From Trogon surrucura (taxonomy: Eukaryota > Chordata > Aves > Trogoniformes > Trogonidae), in the NCBI GenBank assembly GCA_020746105.1, contig CM036618.1, positions 94,668,122-94,732,121 on the forward strand: a stretch of DNA of 64,000 nt, read 5' to 3'. Positions within the stretch are counted from its first letter, which is position 1; every line of letters begins with the position of its first letter. Shown here piece by piece: positions 39,739-52,598 of the stretch. The notes below the pieces were generated by a model. That model was given only the letters and a program-made list of their open reading frames with translations. It was not told the origin of the DNA and searched no databases. The position numbers and the translations under genes were made by a program.

Positions 39739-42700
39739 AATAAATGTTTTCATATTCTTCAAGGTTAACCACAAGAGGGAGTATGGGGCTTGAGTTTTTA
39801 TTTAGATAGTTCTTGTTAATTACTATAAGCTGCTTCAAAACAACACAGGTTGGGTTTTGTTCAGCCTTGCCTCTCCTTTTTTTTCCCCCCAAACTGAGAG
39901 AACCAAATTGAGCAGCTAAGTAGCATTCCACAGTATTACTTTTAAGCATTAGGAAAGTTGTTCACACTCCGATGATCAAAATATTGGAATGGATATACGG
40001 AAATAATTTGAACGCATTGCAATACACTCACTATTTTCAAGAAAAAAACAAAAACAAACGTGTAGAAGCACACACAATGCTTCTATAGCAGTCATACCAA
40101 TTGTTTTTCCAAGTATGATTGCTTCCCACTTATAGCCTTATTTTTGCACGGTGGGATAAGACAGCATTAGCACAGTCATGAAACTCTGCTTTCCCCATTC
40201 AGAGCATAAATCCAAAAGCATAATCCTGTTCTCACATAACAATGTTTTGACAACGTCAAGCTGCATTCTGTGCACAATTCCATCTGAGCATGCATCACAC
40301 GGTAAAGCCCAGAGTGGTTCTGATTACAATATAATGCTTTAACTAATTTGAATAATTTGAAATTGCACAGTAAGCATTATCTACCTCTTTTTATAATATA
40401 GGAAAACAATGGTGGTTTACTATGCCCTCTTGGCATAGTATTTAAAATGTAAGGATCTTTTCAGACTACATTTTGACCAATGGTTATAAATAATTTCCAG
40501 ACAACAAAGACATTACTTTGGACAAAAAGCTCTGGAGGATTATTATATCCAAGGGAAGACAGCGGGGACATCACAAACCCGTGACAGCCTTCTATACAAT
40601 GGCCTTGCAGCTGTCAGGAGAATTTCCAGATAAAAGTCTAAATTTGCACATCTTGAGGGGCATCTGTCAAAACTTCCTCAGAAAGATACATTCCAGCAAA
40701 ATTATTTATTTTATAGTGCTATAAACTATAATATGATAACAGATTTCTATAGAACTTCCTCAATATTAGCGAAATCTTTAAATTTCATATCCCTAACTCC
40801 AATTTTGGAATGGAAAAGCTCTGTTAAATTATCCATAATGACTGAAAGAAGGCAAGGGTTTGTTTTTTCTGTAAACAAAGAGTATTTTTCATTTGGCTTA
40901 ATGGATGGAATCTGCAGGTGACTTGGAAACCTGTAGGATGAGATCAGCCTTTTTTATACCATTATTAACTCAGGCCCTTTTCTGCATCAGCTGAGCTGCC
41001 ATTAATGCAAGAGAGCTTTACACATTGAATGATTTCATTCATGAAATTCCTGTTACTGGCAAACAATTAAGTTAAAGCTTCCTTTGATTAATGTGTATAA
41101 TCTAGTTAATTTAATATGTTCTCATTTTTACTTAATATAATCTCAATAACATAAATACACACCTTAAAACATTTAAAAAACATATTACAATTTTAAAAAT
41201 CAAGTTTCCTATATGTCTAGGGTTTAGAATTGAAGAAATCTAAAATAATCTCAAGAACTTTATAAACATTTAAAAATTAATCATAATAACGTAAAGAAAT
41301 AACATATGAGGATATATATCTTCTATGACAATACATTAGCAGAATATAGGGATACTACTCCAGCATGAGAAGGAGACTATATAGCCAATACTAAATTTAG
41401 GAAAAGGATAAAAGAGATAAGCAGCAGGTATGCATCTTGGATTGTGTCCAGATGAGCAGAATAAACTAATGGATAACCAAAGCTAATCTTTGTGTTAGCT
41501 GCAAGAAGCTTTAGCGTTTATGAAAGAATGATTAGGATCATTTTATATATTATTCAAAAAAACCCCACTATCTTTCAGAAGTATAGCTTGCTGCATACCA
41601 TATCAAAGGTCAAAATCAAAAGTGATTCAAGAGGCAAGGTTACCAAGTTATTGAGCCACCACCACAGCTTTCAGTAGCACAGAGATGTACTTTTCCATTC
41701 AAGTATAGAACTAGGGCATAATCTCCTTAGCTTGTGAGACATGACAAAACTAGCAGATGAGTAAGCACTGGTGCAGACTGTTCTCAGTGCCACACTGTGC
41801 AAGGAAATCCTTTCCACTGTCTCCAACGAATTCTCTTTGTGAGACAAGAAAAGCCCAGTTTGCTTGCTCTACATTTTATGAACTTAGGAGTGTATTGATA
41901 CTGATTGAGAGACTGTTGCACATTTAGAGGTTAGTGATGCACATAACAGCTAATCCATAACACGTGCTGCAAGCACAGTCTGGCACTCAGGCCTGTCTCG
42001 CGCTGCGCAGACCCCCTGGCTGCAGGATAAATTCAGTCAGGCCGTTGTACCAGAAGAGCCTACAGGCACCTTCCATTTGGTCATCACACCACCCCGTGTG
42101 GCCTTGCTTGATCAAAGAATGTCACAAGAAGTTCTCATGAGAACACCTTTTAGAAATGGCAGTGGTTTCTTGTAAACAAATTATATCATAGCTCAAATGA
42201 TCAAAAGTGAGAGCTTCTCTCCACAGAATCTGCGCTACTTTGTAGGGAAATCCATTCAGGATCTGTCAGATGCTGCATGAACGCAGGCTGCCCAGCACCT
42301 GATGGGATGTAAGATTTACTCAGCGGCTATATTCCTCTTCTTATTAAAGCAGTTATCTTAAGCTTACCGAGATTCAGAAAGAGCCCTGTACCTGCTGTCT
42401 CTTCCCCCTCACTCCACCATGCAGAACAAGAAGTCAGAAGTGCAACAATGAGATTGGTGGTTCACGTAAGATCTGTCAGAATTCGCAGGCAACTGCAACA
42501 ATCTCACTCACCAAAAAAAAGTTTGTTAAATCATACTTTGTTACTCAAAAGTAAAGTTGCTTCAAAGAGCACAGCAATAATCTGAACTGAATTAATTTAC
42601 TGATCAGATGCCTTTAGAAGAGTCACGTTAGAAATGTTTCACTGATTTCTTCCCCCTGGTTTTCAGGAAAACCACATAAAACTTGGATGGGAATAAACAA

Positions 42701-43886
42701 TATACAAAGTATGCTTAAATTACTTTACACATTTAAAGTGTAATTTGTTTGATCTGTAATGAACAAAATACAGTCTTAAAAGAAATGATTCAGAAGAGTT
42801 TTCTGCTGTCTCCTCATTAACAAACAGAAAAGCTTAAGTTCACAAACTTTTTTATTCTCCTAATCTTTAGTATTCAGTAGTGACACACTGAACACTCCTT
42901 AAAGAATGTTCACATAAAACGGGGAATCGCTTGTGCTGGCTGGAAGTTTAGACTGCATTCTCCCCTGGCCACATTACTCCTGATTAATGGTTGTCAGAGC
43001 TCTCTGTGAAGTAGCTCCTCAACTACTGCAGTTGAAAGACTGACATTTTAAAGGTAAAATAGCATTAATTTTCGTTTGCCTTCACACACAAGAGTGTCAC
43101 CCGCTCTAGTTTGGACAGGTAAAACAGTAGCTTATCGGTTGTCCTGACTTAATCTATGACTACTGCTTTTGTAGCCTCAGTCTTTATTTTTGTGTTATTG
43201 TTCAGTGTCAAGAAAATTCTTACTTTTTAATAGATAATACAAACTAGTTAGGAAGAGTTTGTCTGGTACCTTATAACTAAAGTGAAATTGGTTTGAATAA
43301 GTATCATGGAGTTGTATAAATCACAAACACACTGTTAAAAGTAGAAAGTCTCTTGCACAACCTCAGAGCAAATGAAGAGCTTCAAAAAAATTTTCCTAAT
43401 TTGAACAGTCTTGCAAATCTTTTATGAAAACTAGAGATGGCAGTAAGAATTCAAATAGTCTTCTACCAGCTGTGTTTTATAGCAATAGTTTTATATTTTT
43501 TACATGTTTGAAAACAATCATAATTTCCTTGTATAAACATGGAAGCCTACAGTTACAACTAGGATTAGATTGTTGGTATTAAATTCAATTTGTGCCTTTT
43601 AACAAGTAAGACTCTTGAAGTGTATTTGCATATGTTGTGTTTCAGCTACACTGTCACAAAATTAAAACACTGTCAGCTTTGCATAAGCAAAACAAATAAC
43701 AATTGTAAACTAGGGCATGTTGTACATGAAGCATTAAGTTATATCAAATGATATCTTCTATGGGCTACACGTAAAATCATTACAACTAAGCATCATGAAA
43801 ACAGGTTTTTTTCTCTGAAAAAAGTTCAAAAGGATTTCAAACCTAAACTTAATTCAGAAGTATCAGAACCTATTTAGAAAAATGGT

Positions 43887-43985
43887 ACATATTTATGTAT
43901 GCATACATAAATACCCATATCTCTGTATATGCATATATAAATAGTTTAATTTATATATGAACCTATATATGTATACATATTGGTA
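43887..43985. repeat. AT-rich tract with a 24-bp perfect palindrome
   Basis: TATA/TACA/TATG words over about 100 bp. The bases 43890-43913, centred on TGTATGCATACA, equal their own reverse complement. Confidence 0.9.
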
Positions 43986-46899
43986 GACATATGGATATAT
44001 GAACTGCATTCTATGATTCACACATTTGTCAGGTATTTGTTTCCAGAAATGTAGGGACTTTTTGTGACAGCCTCTTCCGTTCTCATCTGGCAGACTCTAA
44101 TGAGAGGATTAAGTAGTTGTAAGATGAAAAAGTAACAGTCTACAGAATATACAAAGGGTGACTGCACACAGAACCTCGACTTCAGAAGCTGAGATTCCAA
44201 ATCTAACCATGCAATGATTAGATGCAATAGGCAATTTTTATAATGTATTATTCCCTTTGCCTTAACCACCAAATACAATTCCAGTGCATCATTTTTCAAA
44301 TAATACCAATACGTCTGTCGTGTGCTTCTCATGGCATCTGAAAGCAATCATTCTGTGTTTATTCTTTCCACTGAACAAATGTAAAGTCATTAATACAGAG
44401 TTTGCCAGGCAGAAGTACATATCTTTGATTCAAACTGCATCCCCTTCTTTTGCAGGAATATGAGTAACAATACTGTCTCAAAATAATCTGCATATTTTAC
44501 GAAGTTAACTAAACTTTTACTTAGTCTTCTAAAAATGACCCATTTCTTCAATATTTTTCTTATCCGTCTTACATACGCAGGAGAGTATCAGCACAGACTG
44601 CTAATATACACCTGAGCGTAGAAAACCTGCATTTGGCTTTGTATGGTGTTTAAAATCTTGATGGTCCACTGTGGAGTTCAACAGGAAATTATGCACAATA
44701 TGATCCTTTTAAAGTATAGAAAACGCAAGTCCTTTTTGGTATTGTCATTAAGCATAATGCTTTCAAACAAAGTTTGCTTAACACCACTAAAATCTTAACA
44801 GGTTTTAATCACATAAAATTCTCAACCTTTCCTGCAACATACAGGAACAATCAAACACCTTATCTCACAATTACTTTGTATTTTAAAATCCTGGATCCCT
44901 TAATTACTAAAAATAAACAAAAAATACTACTAATTAAATATTTCTATACAATGCTACATATGAATGGTGAAGCTAGGGTTTTAGTGTACAGTATGTACTT
45001 TTTTTTGACAAAAAGGGTATTGAAAACAGTAATGACCATCTACAGTAGAAGCATTAAGCAATTAATTAGATTACTCTGCACAAAAGTCTATTATCTCACT
45101 GAAACCCATCCTGTAATAGTATATACACCGCATAGGTTTACAGGTAATTATGATTACCGCAGTGTGCTTTATTTTCAATTTACAATTTCAAATTATGTGT
45201 CAACTTTTACTTTTTAGACCAATACATAACAAGGAGTTATTCTTAAACTTAATTGAATCACCATAAATAAATCAAGTTTGAGGTTCTAGAATTCACGATT
45301 ATTAGTAAACATTTGGAACCTAGTTTTAAACAGTGACATATTTTCCAGGGCATATGATCCTCCAACACTGTTTCAAATAAAGTTGCAATTAAATTAATCA
45401 AATTCAATTTTGTTCAATTGAATAAATTAAATTTAATAAAATGAATAAGTGGAATGAGTTCAAATACAATATTGCAAATAAATTATTAATTTCATTTATC
45501 AAGCTTGAATAACTTAATAGCTTCAAGTTTAATAAGCTGGCTAAAAGTGTAACAGAATATTTTGTACCCACAACTGTGAAAAAATCTGCACCTCTGAAAA
45601 TGGGCACAAAAATTCAGTATCCAAATGAGTCTCTGATTTAAAATTTGTCTCTGTATAGCACAGGAAGCAGATAATAAGTCAAAATAATTTCCTAAACTTC
45701 ACCATGAAATACATCAGTAAATACATACAGACCTTATAGCATCAATGTGTCATCAAGTGATAAAATCTAGTTTCATTCCACTCATGAAGCAAGCAAAGCA
45801 GTGAGATCGACTTATAGCCCAGTCTCATACCTTTCACCTGCTGCCTTTCTTAGATCTAGACTAGCTTGTTTTAAAAAGATCATTCTTGACAGCTTTTTGC
45901 AGACACATGTCCAAGATAGCACATATATTTTAACACAATATGGAAGTTGTGTTTTTTATTAATAAACAAAATGAGTTTAACATGCTAATAACATAATTAG
46001 CTAGTTTGATATAAAATTCTAGTGATTTTCTGCTATTGCTCCACTGTCAGTTCCCAGTACATTTCCTGCTATTATATCAGTAGCGATTTAACTGCTATTT
46101 ACATGTTTCAGTCACAATCCTGTTGAGTGAGAAAGTTTATGGTTCCCAACATTATTTCAGGGCATTTGCAAATCCAAGCAGTCAACAACTCTTTGCTGAG
46201 TTACTTTAAAAATAACACAGGCTGTAAAGTATATTTTCAGAAGAAATTTAGAAACGAGGATTTGGATAAGATCTTTAGCTTCACCACGCTGCTGGTTCAT
46301 GACCTACAAAGCTTTGTTTACTACTCTCTTCCAAGTATTAGTAGGTGCTAGTGTCTTATCAATGAAAACTATCATAACAGTCAACCATTCTGAAGTAAAT
46401 ACACTGCCCTTTGAAGCTCCCTGTGGCCTCTTCTTTTACGTTATTTCAAAACTGCTTATTCTAGAAAAATAATTATCCTTGAAGGAAGAGGTTCAAGCAG
46501 AAGCAGAGTTTTCCTCCCTACTGTTGCAAGAAAATACTGCCTGTTACGTATGTCGCAGCCACACACACATGCGTACCATATAAAGAGACAGACTTTCATG
46601 AGAAAAATAAGGACACCTTCTCTTCTGTTTTCAGGGGCTGCAACAGATCTCTGCTGTATATCAACATACATTTGTAATACTTTCACCTTCACTTACTCCC
46701 ATCTAGTTTCTCCAGCCTCTATACATACAAAATAAGAGAAAAGTTAGCATTGATAAAATTGAGAAAACTGAAGTATTTTGAGTTAACTAACACTGACATT
46801 GGTATCACAGTTTCAAAAAAGTCCCCAAACAATGCAACAGGGCATATGAAAGTTATATCTCCTGTTGTATTTGATAATCCTCTGTAGTTCACTACTTAC

Positions 46900-47009
46900 G
46901 GCAAATCTTCCAGTCTGGAGGCCTCGTGTCTTGGGTCCAGCAGATCATAACCACATTCATTGTAGATTTCTAAGTAGGAAACATGAGTTGTATACACTTT
47001 ACTGCCATC
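46900..47009 (-). CDS. KIF6: KIF6 exon: motor-domain LEIYNE segment (110 bp)
   Basis: The exon encodes [20 protein letters not shown] followed by [16 protein letters not shown] and two bases of a proline codon. VSYLEIYNE is the conserved kinesin motor strand, and the DLLDP turn is shared by many kinesins. The acceptor is CCTAG (47010-47014) after a run of 17 T on the transcript strand. The donor is GTAAGT from 46899 downward, a strong consensus site. Entry phase is 0 and exit phase 2, and the next exon supplies the A that completes CCA. A CR1 element begins only about 35 bp upstream of the acceptor, which is unusual. Confidence 0.96.
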
Positions 47010-47014
47010 CTAGG

Positions 47015-47031
47015 AAAAAAAAAAAAAAAAA
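47015..47031 (-). promoter_or_regulatory. KIF6: Polypyrimidine tract (17 T) of the KIF6 exon at 46900-47009
   Basis: Seventeen uninterrupted T on the transcript strand directly precede CCTAG. The tract is the only pyrimidine stretch before the CR1 edge at about 47045, so it is probably the U2AF-binding site of this acceptor. Confidence 0.75.
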
Positions 47032-47044
47032 TTGTAGGATACTG

Positions 47045-47807
47045 CAGGCATTTCAATAAAGCCAAGTGTAGGGTCCGGCGTTTTGGTCACAGCAACCCCA
47101 TGCAACGCTACAGGCTTGGGGAAGGGTGGCTGGAAGGCTGTCTGGCGGAAAAGGACCTGGGCGTTCTGATCGACAGCCGGCTGAACATGAGCCAGCAGTG
47201 TGCCCAGGTGGCCAAGAAGCCCAACGGCATCCTGACTTGTGTTAGAAATTGTGTGACCAGCAGAAGTAGGGAGGTGATTGTCCCCGTGTACTCAGCACCT
47301 TGAGTATTGTGTTCAGTTTTGGGCACCTCAGTATAAGAGGGATATCGAGGTGTTGGAGCGAGTGCAGAAAAGGGCAACAAAGCTGGTGAAGGGCCTGGAG
47401 AATAGACCTTACGAGGAGCGATTGAGGGAGCTGAGACTGTTCAGTTTGACGAAGAGGAGGCTGAGGGGGAACCTCGTCATGCTCTACAATTACTTGAAAG
47501 GACATTGGAGAGAGGTTGGTGCTGGTCTCTTCTCACAGGTAATCAGGGACAGAACCAGGGGGAATGGGTTCAAGCTGCAACAGGGCAAGTTTAGACTGGA
47601 CATTAGGAAGAAATTCTTCATGGAAAGAGTGGTCAGACACTGGAACAGACTGCCTAGGGAGGTGGTGGAGTCGCCATCCCTGGATGTGTTTAATTGTCGC
47701 TTAGATGTGGTATTGGGTGATATGGTTTAGGGGTGAACTTGTAGTGTAGGGTTAATGGTTGGACTCGATGATCCCAAGGGTCTTTTCCAACCTGAACTGT
47801 TCTATGA
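47045..47807 (+). mobile_element. CR1 LINE, 5'-truncated, abutting a KIF6 splice acceptor
   Basis: The plus strand encodes [40 protein letters not shown] and [20 protein letters not shown], then a 3' UTR ending AGGGTCTTTTCCAACCTGAA. About 13-15 bp of ORF2 are missing near 47300, where consensus CR1 would read [10 protein letters not shown] and this copy has AP-LEYC after a frame change. The 5' edge is about 35 bp from the KIF6 acceptor at 47010. Confidence 0.93.
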
Positions 47808-50131
47808 AAAAGGAAAAGCTACAAAGAGAAGTTAGAGCAAGATGAGAAGACGTATTTATCACTACTGCTTTTATGATGCTTCCTCACTCTTTCTTTTCCT
47901 GAGTATGGTTTACATTTACATGGTGATACTTTTATGTTTTTTGTTACCATATGTATAAAGATTCAAGAGAAAAGGAACAAAAAAGTCCCAAACAAAACAC
48001 ACACACAAAAACCCCCAAAACAAAAATCGCCCCCAAACACCACCATGCCCGTGAGTTTTTGAACTGGTTCCTTATATCTAGAAAAGTCTGTTTACACTTA
48101 GAACATGGCAGCCTCCTTACAGAACCATGTGACACACCATTTTTCACTTCTACAACAAAAAAGGCTGTTGTTATAAAAAGGTAAACCCTCATATTATGGA
48201 TAGGAAGACTATGTTTAAAAAAAAAAAAAATCCAACAACAAAAAAAACCACTAAGGAACAAAAACAACAAAAATAAATCAAAGATTTACTTTTTTTAGAA
48301 ATATCAGCGACATACTGCTTTTTACTCTCTTTATCATAACACGTAAGAGGTGTACATGATTTTGGTTGTTCTCTGCAATCCTCATTTTTTTGGTATAACG
48401 TATTGCCAAAATGTAACTTAACACAACTAGGTTTTGCAGACAGAATTTTGTCCTGCCCCAAAGCCAAATCCAAACAACAGAAACCTCAAAATAATGGGCT
48501 ATGATTTCCAAAATAAAATTGGTCACTTCTTTTCAGCAGATGAAGCCACTGTGAAAGCACTCATATCACACTCACAGTAGTAGTTTAATAGTCCAATCCA
48601 CTACAGCTGTTTTGCAAAATACTTTGGGATACAAATTTTCATTGAATAGTTATTTCCCATGGTTTTTTTTTTTAATTGATAATGACAGTTCGCTATTTCA
48701 AGGGATACTATCAAAAAAGTTGCACTATAGCTGGATGGAAAAAATGTATTAGGGAACTGTTCAAACAGGAAGCTGTGGAAATTGAAGAATTTCTGACCAA
48801 TAAATAAAAAGGACATGCTATTAAAAACAAAGGGCTTAATTTCTTCTTATTTGGGGTAAAAAGTTTTGTTTCTTTAGTTTCAAATTGCACCATCTCAGTG
48901 CAAGTAAGAGCTTCAAAAGTCTTCCATTTTGTGTCCCTGAATTAACTTTCTCCTGTTCTATCCTACTTAGGGTTAGGAGGCAGATGACTTCTCCACTACG
49001 TTACCACTTTCCAAAGCACAGCTGAAGATAAAAAGAAATGAAACAAGGGAAAAGAAAGGCAGGTGGAAAGATAAAGCACCAAGAGCAGATCCTTTAAGAT
49101 GCATCAAGAAAGAAAACATACGAAGCAAATTCAAAGGCTTGGGAGCAGACAGAAACATCCCTATAAGCACAACTAGGTATGGCTTTTGATCCAAAACTTG
49201 GTCTGAAAATGGAAACAAACATTTTTATCTTTGTAGAAACTATGTGCTGAGAAGACAGGAAATGAACCAGTTATTTTTCATACCATTTTGCTTTTATTAC
49301 ATAATTAGCACTAGAAAAGAATGTCAGTGTGTTGACACTGTACATTGCTGGCAATTGCAAGATCAACCTTTCTTTCCACAACAAAAGTCCTCCATAGGGT
49401 TGTGTGAGTGCAGCAGAAGGTCTAAGGCAATGAGATCATTTGTTTGTTTTGTTTCATTTTTCTATCCCACAGGAAAAGCTTTTGAGAACCTGTAATACGC
49501 CATGTACATTTACCTGCCAAAATCATACTTTTAAAGAGACAAGATAATTGCTTAATATTGTTAACCCTTACTCAGACAGGGCACGTTCATGTGACTGAGA
49601 CATATACCCTTATCAGTAAGAATTGGCACCCCGTACTAGATGACAGAGTATAAAAGTACAATGTAATGGTTGATGATAATGTCAAATAAAATTGAGAGTT
49701 GTTTAATTAAATAGCTTTGTTGAAATCTGAAGGCTAATCTTAAACGAGCCTGGTGGAGTACACAAAGAGACAAAATAAATATTATACCAGACTCCTCTCT
49801 TCACTTTTGCCTCCTATAGTTATGAAAGCACCAGAATGATTGACCATGTTCACTTATATCAGTATTAAATATAATAAAAGAAAATCAAATTTGTCCAAAA
49901 CGTAATGAACAATCATCAATGTGTTTAGTCTAATGCATCCTTTCACTTATTCATTTCAAAGCATACAAGTGTTAAATTGAAATAACTCTACAATATTATG
50001 GTTATAACCTAATACACATGTCCCCCAACACTGACCTTTAGAAAGAAGTTCTTATACCTGGAATGCCAATCACTGTATCGTCAATCGGTTATTGCTGTTT
50101 CTCACGGCCCACCTACCTGTGGCAAAAAGTA

Positions 50132-50306
50132 GGAACAGGCTGCCCAGAGAGGCTGTGCAGTCTCCTTCTCTGGAGACTTTCAAAATCCACCTGGACACGT
50201 TCCTGTGTGGCCTGTCCTGGGGGATCCTGCTCTGGCAGAGGGGTTAGACGAGATGATCTCTAGAGGTCCCTTCCGACCCCAAACATTCTGTGATTCTATG
50301 ATTCCA
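50132..50306 (+). mobile_element. CR1 LINE, short 3' fragment
   Basis: Only the last 175 bp: GAACAGGCTGCCCAGAGAGG, CTCCTTCTCTGGAGAC, GGATCCTGCTCTGGCAGAGG, GATGATCTCTAGAGGTCCCT and the tail ATTCTGTGATTCTATGATTC. It has the same 3' UTR type as the copy starting at 51075, less than 1 kb away, but the insertions are separate because each has its own tail. Confidence 0.92.
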
Positions 50307-50785
50307 TGTTACTTAAGCTTTCTTTCTAGGTTGCAGGTCAGTCAGAAGACTTATGATTTGGAATGGCTACCTGAAAAGTAACTTCTCTATTCGATGAGAA
50401 ATTTTGTTGTTGACATCTTACCCATGTTTCTGAAGTATTTCAGCTGACTACTTCTTAGAAAAATTAATATAAGGAGTTAATAAAAATCTCACCATACTTG
50501 AAATGTTCCTTAAATTTGTGGGGTTTTATAATTTGTATTTATATTGTTTCTATCATGGTTCTTAGATGTTGAGACATTACAGTGCACTTGTAACAATTTA
50601 TATGTCACTATTACCTTCTGTAAAACTGAACTGATAATATGTACATAAAAAAAATAAGCTGCTAATCTAACCTTCAAGTCTCTTTCTGGACAGCACAGTA
50701 GACCCAGAAGAACCACACAATTAAATTGCAGTTTTCTCCTTCTCCCAAATCCTGACAATTCTCTTTCTGCCAAGAACAATGGCTT

Positions 50786-50820
50786 TTATATATATATACA
50801 TATATATACACACACACACA
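50786..50820. repeat. (TA)n-(CA)n microsatellite
   Basis: A TATATA run passes into TACATATATATACA and then CACACACACACA. Confidence 0.92.
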
Positions 50821-51074
50821 AAGTAAAAGACTTCAACTTCCGTGGGGTACAATGACCTGTAAGTCAGCTTGATTAATTTTCAAGTGCAACAGTTACACTT
50901 CTGATTTCTGCAAGGTATTTTTTTTCTTTTTGCATTCACAAAATTGTTCTAAGACTTTTCATATTTTCTCTCCATACTATCACAGGGCACTGCTAGTGTT
51001 ATTGAATAATACCATTCATTTTTACAACACTGGATTCACCTAAAAAGCCAGTTTCTAGCTCTCTATCCATAAAT

Positions 51075-52598
51075 CCATGGGCCCTGATAGGATGCACCTG
51101 TGGGTGCTGAGGGAGCTGGCAGGAGTCATTGCTAGGCCACTCTCCATCATCTTTGGTAAGTTGTGGGTAACAGGTGAGGTGCCTGAGGATTGGAGAAAAG
51201 CAAATGTCACTCCAGTCTATAAGAAGGGCAGGAAGGATGACCCGAGTAACTACAGACCGGTCAGCCCCACCTCCATCCCTGGAAAGGTGATGGAACATCT
51301 TATCCTTGGCGCTGTCTCTAGGCATATCAAGGACAAGAAGGTTATTAGGAGCAGTCAGCATGGCTTTGCCAAGGGGAAGTCATGTTTGACCAACCTGATA
51401 GCCTTTTACGAAGACATAACCAGGTGGATGGATGGTGGCCATGCAGTGGATGTGGTCTATCTGGACATCAGCAACGCCTTTGACACCGTCTCCCACAGCA
51501 TCCTCATAGGTAAACTGAGGAAGTGTGGTCTGGATGATCAGGTAGTGAGGTGGGTCAGGAACTGGTTGAAGGGAAGAAGCCAGAGAGTTGTGGTCAATGG
51601 GGCAGAGTCTAGTTGGCGGCCTGTATCTAGTGGGGTCCCTCAGGGGTCAGTGCTGGGACCAATGCTTTTCAACATTCATCAGTGACCTGGATGTGGTATT
51701 AGAGAGTGCTGTCAGCAAGTTTGCTGATGACACAAAGCTGGGAGGAGTGGCTGACACACTAGAAGGCTGTGCTGCCATTCAGAGAGACTTAGATAGGCTG
51801 GAGGGCTGGGCAGGGAGAAATCTAACGAAGTTCAATAAGGGCAAGTGCAAAGTTTTGCACCTGGGAAAGAATAACCCCATGTGCCAGTATAGGTTGGGGA
51901 CTGCCCTGCTGGAGAGCAGTGTAGGAGAAAGGGACCTGGGGGTTCTAGTGGACAGCAGGATGGCCATGAGCCAGCAATGTGCCCTCGTGGCCAAGAAGGC
52001 CAATGGCATCCTGGGCTGTGTTAGAAGGGGAGTAGCAACTAGGTTGAGAGAGGTCCTCCTGCCCCTCTACTCTGCCCTGGTGAGGCCACATCTGGAATAT
52101 TGTGTCCAGTTCTGGGCCCCTCAGCTCAAGAAGGACAGGGAACTGCTTGAGAGAGTCCAGTGCAGAGCCACAAAGATGATGAAGGGAGTGGGACATTTCC
52201 CTTATGGGGAAAGGCTGAAGGAGCTGGGTCTCTTTAGCTTGGAGGAGAGGAGGCCGAGGGGTGACCTCATTAATGTTTATAAATATGTCAAGGGGGAGTG
52301 TCAGGAGGACGGTGCCAGGCTCTTTTCAGTGATGTCCAATGACAAGGGGCAATGGGTACAAGCTGGAACATAGGAGGTTCCACAAAAACATTAGGAAAAA
52401 CTTTTTCACTGTGAGGGTGACAGAGCACTGGAACAGGCTGCCCAGGGAGGTTGTGGAGTCTCCTTCTCTGGAGACATTCAAAACCTGCCTTGATGCGTTC
52501 CTGTGCGATCTGCTGTAGGTGATCCTGCTCTGGCAGGGGGTTGGACTAGATGATCTTTTGAGGTCCCTTCCAGCCCCTGACATCCTCTGATTTTAGGT
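51075..52598 (+). mobile_element. CR1 LINE, about 1.5 kb, with most of the reverse-transcriptase domain
   Basis: The best preserved CR1 here. From 51077 it reads [87 protein letters not shown] (the catalytic D of motif A) and [16 protein letters not shown]. After a frame change near 51675 it gives [11 protein letters not shown] (catalytic FADD box) and continues to [15 protein letters not shown]. The 3' UTR follows, ending CCCTTCCAGCCCCTGACATC. It lacks the endonuclease and ORF1 parts, so it cannot move on its own. Confidence 0.95.
51077..52373 (+). pseudogene. CR1 ORF2 remnant: reverse transcriptase, frameshifted
   Basis: Two overlapping open frames (51077-51685 and 51588-52373) are one ancient ORF broken by a 2-bp deletion at about 51675, where AACATTCATC stands in place of the usual AACATCTTCATC. 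A second break at about 52343 is a 5-bp deletion in GACAGGACAAGGGG, which puts the last codons out of frame. All canonical RT blocks from [12 protein letters not shown] to FADD are otherwise readable. The protein in an active element copies CR1 RNA at the insertion site. This copy is not functional. Confidence 0.93.

Larger units (their letters stand above)
37691..46899 (-). other. KIF6: KIF6 intron, 9.2 kb
   Basis: Phase 2, GTAAGT to TGTAG. The end near the 37561-37690 exon holds the nested CR1 pair (37763-38688). Two A+T microsatellite-like tracts lie at 39645-39738 and 43887-43985. A less AT-rich patch with several CpGs lies at about 41940-42330. The rest is unrecognised AT-rich sequence; 45389-45540 is very AT-rich with repeated TTCAATTGAA-like words. 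Confidence 0.8.

Noticed and set aside
44774-45217. A 147-codon plus-strand open frame
   Set aside because: No family similarity is visible and its composition follows the local AT richness. It lies in a KIF6 intron on the other strand, without splice or promoter support.
47278-47730. A 150-codon open frame as a host gene
   Set aside because: It is CR1 ORF2 coding sequence ([26 protein letters not shown]), as are the long frames at 26429-26881, 37843-38373 and 51588-52373.
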